Shown here: positions 52,382-62,314 of the stretch, piece after piece | Layout: each line of letters begins with the position of its first letter | Numbering within the stretch: the stretch's first letter is position 1 | Program-made: the position numbers and the translations under genes | Assembly: GCF_013300825.1 (NCBI RefSeq) | Contig: NZ_JAAIMY010000001.1 | Span: forward strand, 248,001 to 312,000 | Origin: Blautia wexlerae | GTDB lineage: Bacteria; Bacillota; Clostridia; Lachnospirales; Lachnospiraceae | Reading direction: 5' to 3' | Length of the DNA: 64,000 nt | Notes under the pieces: generated by a model | What the model saw: the letters and a program-made list of their open reading frames with translations, nothing else | Databases searched by the model: none | What the model was told of the DNA's origin: nothing

Positions 52382-52458
52382 GGGAATAACGGTAGAATCC
52401 ATTACCACCTGAGAAATCTGAAGGGGAGATTCAGATTTTGCGAGAGTAGGTGAGTAAC

Positions 52459-52890
52459 ATGTTCATGGGAGAGTATAACCACACGATCGACGCGAAGGGG
52501 CGTCTGATCATTCCTTCTAAATTCAGAGAACTCTTAGGGGAAGAGTTCGTTCTGACAAAAGGGCTTGATGGTTGTCTTTACATTTATCCGATGGATGAAT
52601 GGGAATCCTTTGAAATGAAGCTCAGATCCTTACCACTTACAAATAAAAATGCCAGAACTTTTTCACGATTCTTTGTAGCCGGAGCAACTACATGTGAACT
52701 GGACAGGCAGGGGCGAATTCTTGTGCCGCAGACGCTGCGCGAATTTGCCGGTCTGGAGAAAGATGTGGTTCTGACAGGTAATCTGAACAGAATTGAAGTT
52801 TGGAGCAAAGAAAAGTGGAGCGAGATCTGCAATTATGACGACATGGACAGTATTGCAGAGAGCATGCAGGACATGGGAATCACAATCTGA
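52459..52890 (+). CDS. mraZ: Transcriptional regulator MraZ
   Basis: A 143-residue AbrB-fold, ring-forming DNA-binding protein that heads the division/wall cluster and controls it. It starts [15 protein letters not shown] and contains two copies of the DxxGR motif (DAKGRLIIP and DRQGRILVP). I use the ATG at 52459 rather than a GTG 9 nt upstream. Four AGTGG repeats, its expected operator, lie 80-115 nt before it. rsmH follows after 51 nt. Confidence 0.97.
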   Translation: MFMGEYNHTIDAKGRLIIPSKFRELLGEEFVLTKGLDGCLYIYPMDEWESFEMKLRSLPLTNKNARTFSRFFVAGATTCELDRQGRILVPQTLREFAGLEKDVVLTGNLNRIEVWSKEKWSEICNYDDMDSIAESMQDMGITI

Positions 52891-52941
52891 CAGGTCTCAT
52901 CCGAAGTATCTTGCAAAAGTAAATCCAGACAGGAGACGGAG

Positions 52942-53877
52942 ATGGAATTTAAACACAAATCTGTATTACTGGAAGAGACCATCGAAGGTCTGAATATCAG
53001 ACCGGACGGAATCTACGTGGATGGCACTTTAGGAGGTGCAGGGCATGCCAGTGAGGTATGCAGGAAACTTTCTGCCAAGGGGAGATTTATTGGCATAGAT
53101 CAAGACCAGGATGCGATAATTGCTGCGAGTGAGAGGTTAGCCCCCTATAAACAGGCGACGATCATTCGCAGCAATTATTGTTACATGGTACAGGAACTGG
53201 CAGCAAGAGGCATCCATAAAGTAGATGGGATTCTCCTTGACCTTGGGGTATCTTCCTATCAGCTTGACAATGAAGAACGCGGTTTTACCTACAGAGTAGA
53301 TGCACCGCTCGATATGCGTATGGATCAGCGCCAGACGCAGACAGCCAGTGATATTGTCAATGGCTATGAAGAAAAAGAATTATACCGTATTATTCGTGAT
53401 TACGGCGAAGATAAATTTGCAAAAAATATTGCAAAACATATTGTTGCAGCCAGACAGGTGAAACCGATCACTACCACCGGAGAACTGACAGAGATCATCA
53501 GGGAATCTATTCCCATGAAGATGCAGGTGAAGTCAGGACATCCGGCAAAGAGAACATTTCAGGCAATCCGCATCGAGCTTAACAGAGAACTTGATGTGCT
53601 GAGAGATTCCCTGGACGGAATGATCGATATCCTTGATGACGGCGGAAGACTTTGCATTATCACTTTCCATTCTCTGGAGGACAGAATTGTTAAGACGATT
53701 TTCAGAAAAAATGAGAATCCATGTACCTGTCCTTCGGACTTTCCTGTATGTGTATGCGGGAAGAAATCAAAAGGAAAAGTGATCACAAGAAAGCCGATTC
53801 TTCCAGGGGAGACAGAGATGGAAGAGAATCCGCGCTCCAAGAGTGCAAAGCTTCGGATTTTTGAGAGAGTATTATAA
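52942..53877 (+). CDS. rsmH: 16S rRNA m4C1402 methyltransferase
   Basis: A 311-residue SAM-dependent methyltransferase of the MraW family that N4-methylates C1402 of 16S rRNA. The SAM loop is [14 protein letters not shown], with [11 protein letters not shown] and the C-terminal [12 protein letters not shown]. Length is normal. ACAGGAGACGGAG precedes the ATG. It is the second gene of the dcw cluster in nearly all bacteria. Confidence 0.97.
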   Translation: MEFKHKSVLLEETIEGLNIRPDGIYVDGTLGGAGHASEVCRKLSAKGRFIGIDQDQDAIIAASERLAPYKQATIIRSNYCYMVQELAARGIHKVDGILLDLGVSSYQLDNEERGFTYRVDAPLDMRMDQRQTQTASDIVNGYEEKELYRIIRDYGEDKFAKNIAKHIVAARQVKPITTTGELTEIIRESIPMKMQVKSGHPAKRTFQAIRIELNRELDVLRDSLDGMIDILDDGGRLCIITFHSLEDRIVKTIFRKNENPCTCPSDFPVCVCGKKSKGKVITRKPILPGETEMEENPRSKSAKLRIFERVL

Positions 53878-53892
53878 TTAGAGAGGCATGAA

Positions 53893-54471
53893 ATGGCGAA
53901 AACGACCAGGAGTGAAACAGCAAGAAGAAGCAGGACCAATGCCAGAACTAACAGAGGAACGTATGTTGACGGAAATACGGTCAGACGTCTTGCAGAAGTT
54001 CCGGAGAGGACGAGACAGCCAGGAAGACAGAATCCGGGAAGACAGCAGACTAACCGAAACCGAAGAGTGCAGGCAAGTCCTGCACAGGTACCAAAGCAGA
54101 AACGTCAGGTAAGCCGGGAAGCACAGAAGAACCGACAGAAAGCAACTGCAATGAACTGGGGATTTGTGGCATTTCTGGCAGTTGTATGCGTGGCGATATT
54201 GTTCTGTTCCGTGAAATACCTTCGCTACAAGTCAGAAATTACTGCAAAGATGAGTACAGTTGCAACTCTTGAGGAGGAACTGGCAGATTTAAAAGAAGAC
54301 AATGATGCATATTACAGCCAGGTAACATCCAATGTAGATTTGAATAAGATCAAGCAGATCGCATTGGGGAGACTGGGTATGAAATATCCGTCAGATGATC
54401 AGACAGTAACCTATTCTACATCCGGAAACAGCTATGTAAGACAGTATCAGGATATACCAGATTCAAAGTAG
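53893..54471 (+). CDS. ftsL: Cell division protein FtsL-like
   Basis: A 192-residue bitopic division protein. The N-terminal 85 residues are cytoplasmic, highly basic and rich in Arg, Gln and Thr. One TM helix follows (GFVAFLAVVCVAILFCSVKY, about 88-107), and then a short extracellular coiled coil (VATLEEELADLKEDND) of the FtsL/DivIC type. Sequence identity in this family is low; position between rsmH and the transpeptidase gene gives the assignment. The cytoplasmic part is longer than in most FtsL proteins. GAGAGG lies about 6 nt before the start. Confidence 0.85.
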   Translation: MAKTTRSETARRSRTNARTNRGTYVDGNTVRRLAEVPERTRQPGRQNPGRQQTNRNRRVQASPAQVPKQKRQVSREAQKNRQKATAMNWGFVAFLAVVCVAILFCSVKYLRYKSEITAKMSTVATLEEELADLKEDNDAYYSQVTSNVDLNKIKQIALGRLGMKYPSDDQTVTYSTSGNSYVRQYQDIPDSK

Positions 54472-54479
54472 GTGATTAG

Positions 54480-56720
54480 TTGAGCAATACAGGAAGAAAG
54501 AGTCGAAGAAGACCGCAGAGAAAAATAAATCACAGTATGAAAAAAAAGCTGGCAATGCTATTTGGAATAGTATTACTGGCTTTAGTAATATTAATACTGA
54601 GAATTACTTATATTAATGCTACCAGCGGCAGCAAATATAAGAAGCAGGTATTAAGCCAGGCGCAACAGAAATATGAAAGCCAGGTATTGCCTGCCAAAAG
54701 AGGCGATATTTATGATAAAAATGGAAATATACTGGCTACCAGTAACAAGGTTTACAATGTAATACTGGACTGCAAAACAGTAAATTCGGATGAGGATTAT
54801 GTGGAGCCGACAATCAGGGCATTAAATGAAGTGTTGGGAATTGATGAAGAAACAGTCCGTTCTCTTTTGTCAGATTCAAGAACCAGCCAGAGCCAGTATC
54901 AGATACTGATAAAACAACTGTCCATGGAAAAAAAGAAAGAATTTGATAAATATAAGGCAGAGGACGAAGATTCCGGACTGACGAAAGCCCAGGCAAAGGA
55001 ACGGGCAAATATCAAAGGTGTCTGGTTTGAAGAGGATTATCTGAGAAGTTATCCATTTAATGAAACCGCATGTGATACGATTGGATTTGCTCTGGACAGA
55101 GATGTGGCAGACAGCGGACTGGAAGGGTATTATAACAGTACACTGACAGGTGTGGATGGAAGACAGTATGGTTATATTAATGACGATTCGGATGTAGAGC
55201 AGACTATTATTGCTGCGGCAAATGGAAAAAGTATTCAGACCAGCATTGATATCGGCGCGCAGCAGATCGTGGAGAAATATGTAAATGGATTTACAGAGGC
55301 AATGGGTGCCAAGAATATAGGAGTCATTGTTGAGGATCCGTCTACGGGTGAGATTATTGCAATGGATGGCGGCGACCGCTATGATCTGAATAATCCCAGA
55401 GATTTATCAAATTTATATTCAGAAGATGAAATCAAAGCAATGAATGATGTGGAAACAGTAGAAGCCCTGAATGGTATGTGGAGTAATTTCTGTGTCACAG
55501 ATGCCTATGAGCCGGGATCTGTTGTAAAGCCGATCGTTATGGCTTCAGCACTGGAGAAAGGTGCAATACAGGAAACGGATACATTTGTATGCGATGGTGC
55601 CCAGACTTTCGGAGATACGATGATCAAGTGTGCGGTTTATCCAAGTGCGCATGGTACAGAGACACTGGGGGAAGTAATCGCAAACTCCTGTAATGATGCG
55701 ATGATGCAGATTGGTGCAAAGATGGGGGCAACACAGTTCATCAAGGCACAGAGTCTGTTTAATTTCGGAACAAGGACAGGAATCGACCTGCCGAATGAGG
55801 GCGCGGGTATTATTCATACGAAAGATTCCATGGGAGAAACAGAACTGGCATGTTCAGCTTTTGGACAGGGTTTCACCTGTACTATGATTCAGGAAATCAA
55901 TGCAATGAGTTCTGTTATCAATGGCGGATATTATTATCAGCCACATCTTGTGACAAAGATTCTGGACAGCAATGGCGGAACTGTAAAAACAATTTCCCCG
56001 ATACTTCTGAAACAGACGATTTCATCCAGAATTTCCAGTGATATCAGAAGTTACATGGCGTTGAGTGTACAGCAGGGTACCAGCCGTCATTCCAAGGTAC
56101 AGGGTTACAGTTCTGGTGGTAAAACAGGTACAGCGGAGAAATATCCTCGAGGAAATGGAAAATATCTGGTTTCCTTTATCGGGTTCGCACCTGTAGATGA
56201 TCCGGCTGTAGTGATCTATGTGGTTGTAGATGAACCGAATGTAGAGGATCAGGCAAACAGTACTTATCCACAGTATATTGCACAGGGAATCCTTTCTGAG
56301 CTTCTGCCTTATCTGAATGTAACGCCAGATGAATCTGATGATGGAACAGTACCGGAAACGGAACTGTGGGAAGGATTTAAGGGGCACTTAAAGAGTATTT
56401 CCATATCAGACAGTGAACTTGACAGCAATGGCAATCTGGTAGATGCGGATGGCAATCTGATTGACTGGGATGGAAACCGGATTGATGAAAACGGATATCT
56501 GCTGGATGCCAACGGAGATCACATACTGGATGAGGAGGGCAATTATAAGATGTCTACCAATCTGGTCAGTGCAGCAGGAAGTACGGATACAGATTCATCG
56601 GGAGATGCGGTATCCAATCCGGATGCACCTGCGCCTCTGGAGGATGATGAAGCTGAGACAACTGAAGATAATAATGCAGAGACAGAGGGCATTACCAATG
56701 AGGAAGCCGGTCTGGAATAA
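54480..56720 (+). CDS. Class B penicillin-binding protein (division transpeptidase), with acidic Asp/Asn/Gly repeat tail
   Basis: A 746-residue membrane-anchored transpeptidase. A basic start and one TM helix (about 20-42) are followed by a dimerisation domain opening KRGDIYDKNGNILATS. The transpeptidase motifs are S347-V-V-K350, S403-C-N405 and K548-T-G550. After the catalytic domain (ends about 625) is an unusual tail of about 110 residues: six or seven short units of the type Asp-x-Asn/Asp-Gly-Asn/Tyr-x-x at about 640-690, then an acidic Ser/Glu/Asp-rich end. It has no PASTA domains. The start is TTG with AGGTGAT 5 nt upstream. Position suggests FtsI/PBP2B. Confidence 0.92.
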   Translation: MSNTGRKSRRRPQRKINHSMKKKLAMLFGIVLLALVILILRITYINATSGSKYKKQVLSQAQQKYESQVLPAKRGDIYDKNGNILATSNKVYNVILDCKTVNSDEDYVEPTIRALNEVLGIDEETVRSLLSDSRTSQSQYQILIKQLSMEKKKEFDKYKAEDEDSGLTKAQAKERANIKGVWFEEDYLRSYPFNETACDTIGFALDRDVADSGLEGYYNSTLTGVDGRQYGYINDDSDVEQTIIAAANGKSIQTSIDIGAQQIVEKYVNGFTEAMGAKNIGVIVEDPSTGEIIAMDGGDRYDLNNPRDLSNLYSEDEIKAMNDVETVEALNGMWSNFCVTDAYEPGSVVKPIVMASALEKGAIQETDTFVCDGAQTFGDTMIKCAVYPSAHGTETLGEVIANSCNDAMMQIGAKMGATQFIKAQSLFNFGTRTGIDLPNEGAGIIHTKDSMGETELACSAFGQGFTCTMIQEINAMSSVINGGYYYQPHLVTKILDSNGGTVKTISPILLKQTISSRISSDIRSYMALSVQQGTSRHSKVQGYSSGGKTGTAEKYPRGNGKYLVSFIGFAPVDDPAVVIYVVVDEPNVEDQANSTYPQYIAQGILSELLPYLNVTPDESDDGTVPETELWEGFKGHLKSISISDSELDSNGNLVDADGNLIDWDGNRIDENGYLLDANGDHILDEEGNYKMSTNLVSAAGSTDTDSSGDAVSNPDAPAPLEDDEAETTEDNNAETEGITNEEAGLE

Positions 56721-56735
56721 GATGGTATAGTATAG

Positions 56736-56786
56736 TTCCGCAGAGGACAGTCATATATTGTTATGACGATCTCTGCGGAGTTTTTT
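56736..56786 (+). terminator. Attenuator-like terminator holding the ribosome site of the second PBP gene
   Basis: TTCCGCAGAG (56736-56745) pairs with CTCTGCGGAG (56771-56780), and an inner GTCATA/TATGAC stem (56750-56755 with 56762-56767) stiffens the loop. TTTTTT (56781-56786) follows and touches the ATG at 56787. The GGAG of the 3' arm (56777-56780) is also the ribosome site. So the same hairpin can stop transcription and hide the translation start. Confidence 0.8.
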
Positions 56787-58565
56787 ATGAAAAAAAACAT
56801 GACATTTCATAAGAAAAAAGTATGGGTGGTATTACTCGGCTGTATGTTGCTGATGGTGGGACTCATGGGCAGACTGGTATATCTTATGTGTTTCAGATCA
56901 GATTATTATTATGAGAAGGCAAAGGAACTTCATGAAAGAGAGCGTGATATCAAAGCTGCCAGAGGAGAGATTCTGGATGCAAAGGGAAGAGTTCTGGCAT
57001 CAAACAGGACAGTGTGCACAATCTCTGTGATCCACAGCCAGATTAAAGAACCTGAGAAAGTGATCGCTCTGCTGTCTGAAAAACTGGAAATGGATGAGGC
57101 AGAAGTGCGCAAAAGAGTAGAGAAGATTTCTTCTATAGAAAGAGTAAAGACAAATGTGGAAAAAAGTACAGGGGATGAGATAAGGGAGAGTAATCTGGCA
57201 GGTGTGAAGGTTGATGAGGATTACAGACGTTACTATCCATTGGGAAGTCTGGCATCGAAAGTCATTGGTTTTACAGGCGGCGATAATCAGGGAATTATCG
57301 GTCTAGAAGTAAAATATGAAGATATCCTGAAAGGAAAGCCGGGCAAAATCCTGACAACAACAGATGCCAGAGGAGTGGAAATCGATAAACTGGGTGAGGC
57401 CAGGGAAGATCCGACAGATGGAAAAACCCTGATGATCAGTCTTGATGCGAATATCCAGAAATTTGCACAGCAGGCAGCTTTGAAAGTGATGGAAGAAAAA
57501 CAGGCCGAGCGAGTATCCATTCTGCTGATGAATCCCCAAAATGGCGAAATATATGCATGTGTCAATGTGCCGGAATTTGACCTGAATGATCCGTTTGCTC
57601 TGACGGATGATCTGAAGATTCAATCCCGGATACGGACAGCAGGGAAAACAGATACAGAAAGAAAACAGGAATTACTGAATCAGATGTGGAGAAATCCCTG
57701 CTTGAATGACACGTATGAACCTGGTTCTACATTTAAGATCATTACCATGGCGGCCGGACTGGAGGCAGGTGTCGTTTCACCAAAAGACCGTTTCTACTGT
57801 CCGGGATATAAAGTGGTTGAGGACCGCAGGATCCACTGTGCAAAAAGAACAGGACATGGTTCCCAGAATTTTGTGGAAGGAGCACAGAATTCCTGCAACC
57901 CTGTGTTTATCGAGGTAGGGCTTCGGCTTGGAACAGACCGTTATTATAAATATTTCCGACAGTTTGGACTTCTGGATAAAACCGGGGCAGATCTTCCGGG
58001 AGAAGCGAAAACTATCATGCATCAGATGAAAAATATGGGGGAAGTGGAACTGGCAACTGTTTCCTTTGGTCAGTCTTTCCAGATCACACCTGTCCAGCTG
58101 GCTGCTACAGTAAGCTCGCTGATAAACGGAGGCAGGCGGGTGACACCGCATTTTGGAGTTGCAGTTTTAAATTCTGACAGAACAGAGGGTGAAAAACTAA
58201 TCTTTCCGGTGAAGGATGGAATCGTATCTGAGAAAACGTCAGGAGAAATAAGAAAAATACTGGAAACAGTGGTGTCTCAGGGTTCAGGGAAAAATGCAAA
58301 AATCGAAGGGTATGCTATTGGCGGGAAAACTGCCACTTCCCAGACATTGCCCAGAAGCGCAAACCGTTATATTTCATCCTTTCTGGGATTTGCACCTGCA
58401 GATGATCCGCAGGTACTTGGGCTATGCATTATCCATGATCCAAAAGGTATTTATTACGGAGGAACGATAGCAGCACCGGTGATCCGAAGTATATTTGAGA
58501 ATATACTTCCATATCTTGGGATTGAAAAAAGCAATACTCTGGATCCTGTCGTTGAAGGCAATTAG
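56787..58565 (+). CDS. Second class B penicillin-binding protein (SpoVD/PBP2-like)
   Basis: A 592-residue membrane-anchored transpeptidase paralogous to the one before it. TM helix at about 10-32; dimerisation domain opening AARGEILDAKGRVLASN; transpeptidase motifs S314-T-F-K317, SCN in QNSCNPVF, and at the third motif K514-T-A516 instead of the usual K-T-G. No PASTA domain follows. In Clostridia the second PBP of the dcw cluster is often the sporulation enzyme SpoVD, which fits, but SpoVD typically has a PASTA domain; the sporulation role is uncertain. I use the ATG at 56787; one 24 nt upstream lies inside the hairpin without a ribosome site. Confidence 0.9.
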   Translation: MKKNMTFHKKKVWVVLLGCMLLMVGLMGRLVYLMCFRSDYYYEKAKELHERERDIKAARGEILDAKGRVLASNRTVCTISVIHSQIKEPEKVIALLSEKLEMDEAEVRKRVEKISSIERVKTNVEKSTGDEIRESNLAGVKVDEDYRRYYPLGSLASKVIGFTGGDNQGIIGLEVKYEDILKGKPGKILTTTDARGVEIDKLGEAREDPTDGKTLMISLDANIQKFAQQAALKVMEEKQAERVSILLMNPQNGEIYACVNVPEFDLNDPFALTDDLKIQSRIRTAGKTDTERKQELLNQMWRNPCLNDTYEPGSTFKIITMAAGLEAGVVSPKDRFYCPGYKVVEDRRIHCAKRTGHGSQNFVEGAQNSCNPVFIEVGLRLGTDRYYKYFRQFGLLDKTGADLPGEAKTIMHQMKNMGEVELATVSFGQSFQITPVQLAATVSSLINGGRRVTPHFGVAVLNSDRTEGEKLIFPVKDGIVSEKTSGEIRKILETVVSQGSGKNAKIEGYAIGGKTATSQTLPRSANRYISSFLGFAPADDPQVLGLCIIHDPKGIYYGGTIAAPVIRSIFENILPYLGIEKSNTLDPVVEGN

Positions 58566-58674
58566 GGAAATTCCGCAGGCAGGGTTGATAAATAAGCAAA
58601 AAAGCCTTATACTAAAAGAAATCTGAAAGCCGAATACTTTCAGTAAAAAAACAAAAGAATAAACGAGGTGTGAG

Positions 58675-59631
58675 ATGGAATTTCAAGTTGTAATCCCTGT
58701 GCTGATCTCTTTTGCGATCAGCGTTGTATTAGGGCCGGTCATCATTCCTTTTCTCAGGAAGCTGAAGATGGGCCAGACAGAAAGAACAGAGGGCGTACAG
58801 TCCCATTTAAAGAAGGCAGGAACTCCTACAATGGGTGGAGTGATCTTTCTGATCGCCACAGCAGTAACTGCGTTATTTTATGTAGGGGACTATCCGAAGA
58901 TCATTCCGGTATTGTTCCTGACCCTTGGTTTTGGAATTATCGGCTTCCTGGATGATTATCTGAAGGTAGTGCTGAAACGTTCAGACGGATTGCTTCCATG
59001 GCAGAAATTTTCTCTTCAGGTAGTTCTGACTGCGATTTTTGTATTTTACATTATTAAGTATACAGATATTTCACTGACTATGAGAATTCCGTTCTGGAGC
59101 GGACATTTTCTGAACCTTGGATGGCTGGCTGTTCCGGTACTTTTCTTTGCAGTGATCGGTACTGTAAACGGAGTCAACTTTACAGATGGTCTTGATGGAC
59201 TTGCTTCCAGTGTGACTCTGATCGTTGCGGTATTCTTTACAGTAGTTTCTATTGGAATGAAATCAGGGATTGAGCCGATTACAGGTGCTGTTGTGGGAGG
59301 TCTGATGGGATTTCTGCTGTTTAATGTATATCCGGCAAAGGTATTCATGGGAGACACCGGTTCTCTGGCACTGGGAGGTTTCGTGGCAGGTACGGCTTAT
59401 GTGATGCAGATGCCGTTATTTATCCTGATCGTAGGACTGATCTATCTGGTTGAAGTACTTTCTGTTATCATTCAGGTAACTTATTTTAAGGCGACTCATG
59501 GAAAACGTATCTTTAAGATGGCACCGATCCATCATCATTTTGAATTATGTGGATGGTCTGAGACACGCGTGGTTGCAGTGTTCTCAGTTATTACGGCAGT
59601 TATGTGTATGATCGCGCTGCTGGCATTGTAA
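58675..59631 (+). CDS. mraY: Phospho-MurNAc-pentapeptide transferase
   Basis: A 318-residue polytopic membrane enzyme that moves phospho-MurNAc-pentapeptide to undecaprenyl phosphate, giving lipid I. About ten hydrophobic segments are seen. Conserved loops are LKKAGTPTMGG, GFLDDYLKV (Asp pair), NFTDGLDGLASS, GDTGSLALGG and APIHHHFEL. Length is normal for Firmicutes. GAGGTGTGAG lies directly before the ATG. It follows the two PBPs after a 109-nt gap and is followed by murD. Confidence 0.97.
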   Translation: MEFQVVIPVLISFAISVVLGPVIIPFLRKLKMGQTERTEGVQSHLKKAGTPTMGGVIFLIATAVTALFYVGDYPKIIPVLFLTLGFGIIGFLDDYLKVVLKRSDGLLPWQKFSLQVVLTAIFVFYIIKYTDISLTMRIPFWSGHFLNLGWLAVPVLFFAVIGTVNGVNFTDGLDGLASSVTLIVAVFFTVVSIGMKSGIEPITGAVVGGLMGFLLFNVYPAKVFMGDTGSLALGGFVAGTAYVMQMPLFILIVGLIYLVEVLSVIIQVTYFKATHGKRIFKMAPIHHHFELCGWSETRVVAVFSVITAVMCMIALLAL

Positions 59632-59656
59632 CATTGTAAAAGGAAGGAAATTTATT

Positions 59657-61012
59657 ATGGAATTACAGGGAAAAAAGGTACTTGTATTCGGTTCCGGAAA
59701 AAGCGGGATCGGAGCATCTGACCTTCTTGCAAAAGTGGGAGCATTTCCGGTTATCTATGATGGAAATGCAGAAATAGATAAAGACGCAGTTGTACATAAA
59801 ACAGACGGTACATATCCGGTCACTGTATATGCAGGGGAACTTCCGAAAGAAGTACAGGATAGCCTTGATCTGGTAGTTTTAAGTCCTGGAGTGCCAACAG
59901 ATATTCCGCTTGTAAAGAGCTTTTATGAGCAGGGACTCCCGGTATGGGGAGAAGTAGAACTGGCATACAGGGCGGGTGACGGCGAAGTGCTTGCTATTAC
60001 AGGTACAAACGGAAAGACCACTACAACAGCACTTCTTGGAAAAATCATGCAGGATGCGCGTGAGTCTGTTTTTGTAGTTGGAAATATCGGAACTCCATAT
60101 ACTTCCAGGGCACTGGAGATGAAACCAAACTCTGTAACTGTTGCAGAGATAAGCAGCTTTCAGCTTGAAACTATTGATGAGTTTGCGCCAAAGGTATCTG
60201 CAATCCTGAATATTACAGAGGATCATCTGAACCGTCATCATACAATGGAAGAGTATATACGTGTGAAAGAGATGATCACTGAGAATCAGGGTACAGAGGA
60301 TGTGTGCGTACTGAATTATGAAGATGAGGTACTGCGTAAATTCGGAGAACATCTGACTCCGAGAGTGGTATATTTCTCCAGCGAGCGCAAACTGGATGAG
60401 GGAATTTATCTGGATGGAAATAAAATTATCCTGAAGGATAGAGAAAAAGAGGTTGAAGTAGTTAAGACAGAAGATCTGAAACTTCTTGGCAGACACAACT
60501 TTGAGAATGTTATGGCAGCAGTTGCAATGGCTTACTACGATGGAGTATCCATGGACAGCATCCGTAAGAGTATCTGCGAATTCACAGCAGTTGCACACAG
60601 GATTGAATATGTGACAGAGAAGAATGGCGTTGCATATTATAATGATTCCAAGGGAACCAATCCGGATGCAGCTATCAAGGGAATCCAGGCAATGAACCGC
60701 CCTACACTTCTGATCGGCGGCGGTTATGACAAACAGTCCGCTTATGATGAATGGATTGAAGCATTTGACGGAAAAGTACGTTATCTGGTTCTGATCGGAC
60801 AGACAAAAGAGAAAATCAAAGAGACAGCTGAGAAGCATGGTTTCCATGATATTATCCTCTGTGAAAATCTGAAAGAAGCAGTAAAGGTATGCGCCGAAAA
60901 GGCGCAGCCAGGAGATGCAGTTTTGCTTTCTCCTGCATGTGCAAGCTGGGGACAGTTTGACAATTATGAACAGCGTGGAGATATGTTCAAGGAATATGTA
61001 AGAAATCTGTAG
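59657..61012 (+). CDS. murD: UDP-MurNAc-L-alanine:D-glutamate ligase
   Basis: A 451-residue cytoplasmic Mur ligase adding D-Glu. The N-terminal domain is Rossmann-like (VLVFGSGKSGIGASDLL); the ATP loop is ITGTNGKTTTT; then EISSFQLETI, NITEDHLNRH, and NDSKGTNPDA in the third domain, followed by ILIGGG-type LLIGGGYDK and LSPACASWGQFDNYEQRG, typical of MurD. The whole enzyme is present. AAGGAAGG lies upstream of the ATG. The following gap of 84 nt holds nothing notable before ftsW. Confidence 0.96.
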   Translation: MELQGKKVLVFGSGKSGIGASDLLAKVGAFPVIYDGNAEIDKDAVVHKTDGTYPVTVYAGELPKEVQDSLDLVVLSPGVPTDIPLVKSFYEQGLPVWGEVELAYRAGDGEVLAITGTNGKTTTTALLGKIMQDARESVFVVGNIGTPYTSRALEMKPNSVTVAEISSFQLETIDEFAPKVSAILNITEDHLNRHHTMEEYIRVKEMITENQGTEDVCVLNYEDEVLRKFGEHLTPRVVYFSSERKLDEGIYLDGNKIILKDREKEVEVVKTEDLKLLGRHNFENVMAAVAMAYYDGVSMDSIRKSICEFTAVAHRIEYVTEKNGVAYYNDSKGTNPDAAIKGIQAMNRPTLLIGGGYDKQSAYDEWIEAFDGKVRYLVLIGQTKEKIKETAEKHGFHDIILCENLKEAVKVCAEKAQPGDAVLLSPACASWGQFDNYEQRGDMFKEYVRNL

Positions 61013-61096
61013 AATATCTATAAGTAAGATACCTGCAGGCATGAAGCAGACAGATAAGGTCTTCTGAAGTGCCGCAGAGGATTTACGGAGAAATAG

Positions 61097-62194
61097 ATGA
61101 CGCGAAAAAAAGCAGCAGATTTTTCAAAAACAGATATAACGATGCTTGTGCTTGTGATTGGGCTTGCAGTTTTCGGGCTTGCAGTGCTTCTCAGCACGAG
61201 TGAATATAATGGCAGAGTACGTTTCGGCGACTCTGCCTGTTATTTTAAAAAGCAGTTATTTGCCACAGCACTTGGGATGGGAGTGATGTATCTGGTTTCT
61301 TCTATTGATTATCATTTTTTCCTGAAACTGGGACCTGTGGCATACCTGATTTCTATGTTTTTATCCGGCGCGGTACTTCTGGTAGGACAGGAAATTAATG
61401 GTTCCAGAAGATGGCTGAATCTCGGACCTTTATCTTTTCAGCCTTCAGAGTTTGCAAAAGTGGCTGTGATCCTTTTTCTTGCATGGCAGATTGAACATAC
61501 AAAAAAAGCGACTAAGGGGTTGGGATTTATGTGCAGGACAATGCTGACTCTGCTTCCAATCGTTGGTCTGGTAGGTTCCAATAATCTGAGCACAGCGATT
61601 ATTATTCTGGGTATCGGAGGAATCCTGGTCTTTGCATCAAATCCCGGATATTTGGAATTTGTCGGGCTTGGCAGTGCAGGTGTGGGGTTTATAGCCATTT
61701 TTCTGGCAGCAGAGAGCTATCGCCTGGAACGTCTTGCAATCTGGAGAAATCCGGAGAAGTATGAAAAGGGATTTCAGACAATCCAGGGGCTGTATGCCAT
61801 TGGCAGCGGCGGAATATTTGGCAGAGGTTTCGGAAACAGTCTGCAGAAGCTGGGATTTGTTCCGGAAGCACAAAATGATATGATTTTCTCCATTATATGT
61901 GAGGAAATGGGAGTAGCCGGAGCCATCTTTCTGATTTTTATGTTTGCAATGCTTCTGTGGAGACTGGGGGTGGCAGCCATGCATGCAAAAGATCTGGCGG
62001 GTGCTCTTATCTGCTGTGGAATCATGGGGCATCTGGCTATTCAGGTTATTCTGAATATTGCGGTGGTAACCAATACAATTCCAAATACAGGAATCACGCT
62101 GCCATTTATCAGCTATGGAGGAACATCGGTGGTGTTTCTTCTGGGGGAAATGGGACTTGCGATGAATGTTGGGAAATGTGACAGAATGATCTGA
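61097..62194 (+). CDS. ftsW: FtsW/RodA/SpoVE-family glycan polymerase (division type)
   Basis: A 365-residue polytopic membrane protein of the SEDS family, which polymerises lipid II into glycan with a partner class B PBP. About ten TM segments are seen. Marks are GSRRWLNLGPLSFQPSEFAK, YQ-like GFQTIQGLYAIGSGG with GRGFGNSLQKLGFVPEAQND, and FISYGGTSV. Position after murD favours FtsW or SpoVE over RodA. ACGGAG lies 6 nt before the ATG. The two PBPs of the cluster are the expected partners. Confidence 0.93.
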   Translation: MTRKKAADFSKTDITMLVLVIGLAVFGLAVLLSTSEYNGRVRFGDSACYFKKQLFATALGMGVMYLVSSIDYHFFLKLGPVAYLISMFLSGAVLLVGQEINGSRRWLNLGPLSFQPSEFAKVAVILFLAWQIEHTKKATKGLGFMCRTMLTLLPIVGLVGSNNLSTAIIILGIGGILVFASNPGYLEFVGLGSAGVGFIAIFLAAESYRLERLAIWRNPEKYEKGFQTIQGLYAIGSGGIFGRGFGNSLQKLGFVPEAQNDMIFSIICEEMGVAGAIFLIFMFAMLLWRLGVAAMHAKDLAGALICCGIMGHLAIQVILNIAVVTNTIPNTGITLPFISYGGTSVVFLLGEMGLAMNVGKCDRMI

Positions 62195-62314
62195 AATGTC
62201 CTGAGTCATGGAGAGATATACCGGAACAGGGAAGATTACAGGTTTCATAAGGACGTAACATATAATAGGAAAGACCATAAACTGTAAAGTAAGAGACTCT
62301 TTAGGAGTAAAAGT

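Noticed and set aside
59879-61042. Minus-strand open frame of 387 codons over murD
   Set aside because: Antisense to the complete murD; composition typical of shadow frames and no homology visible.
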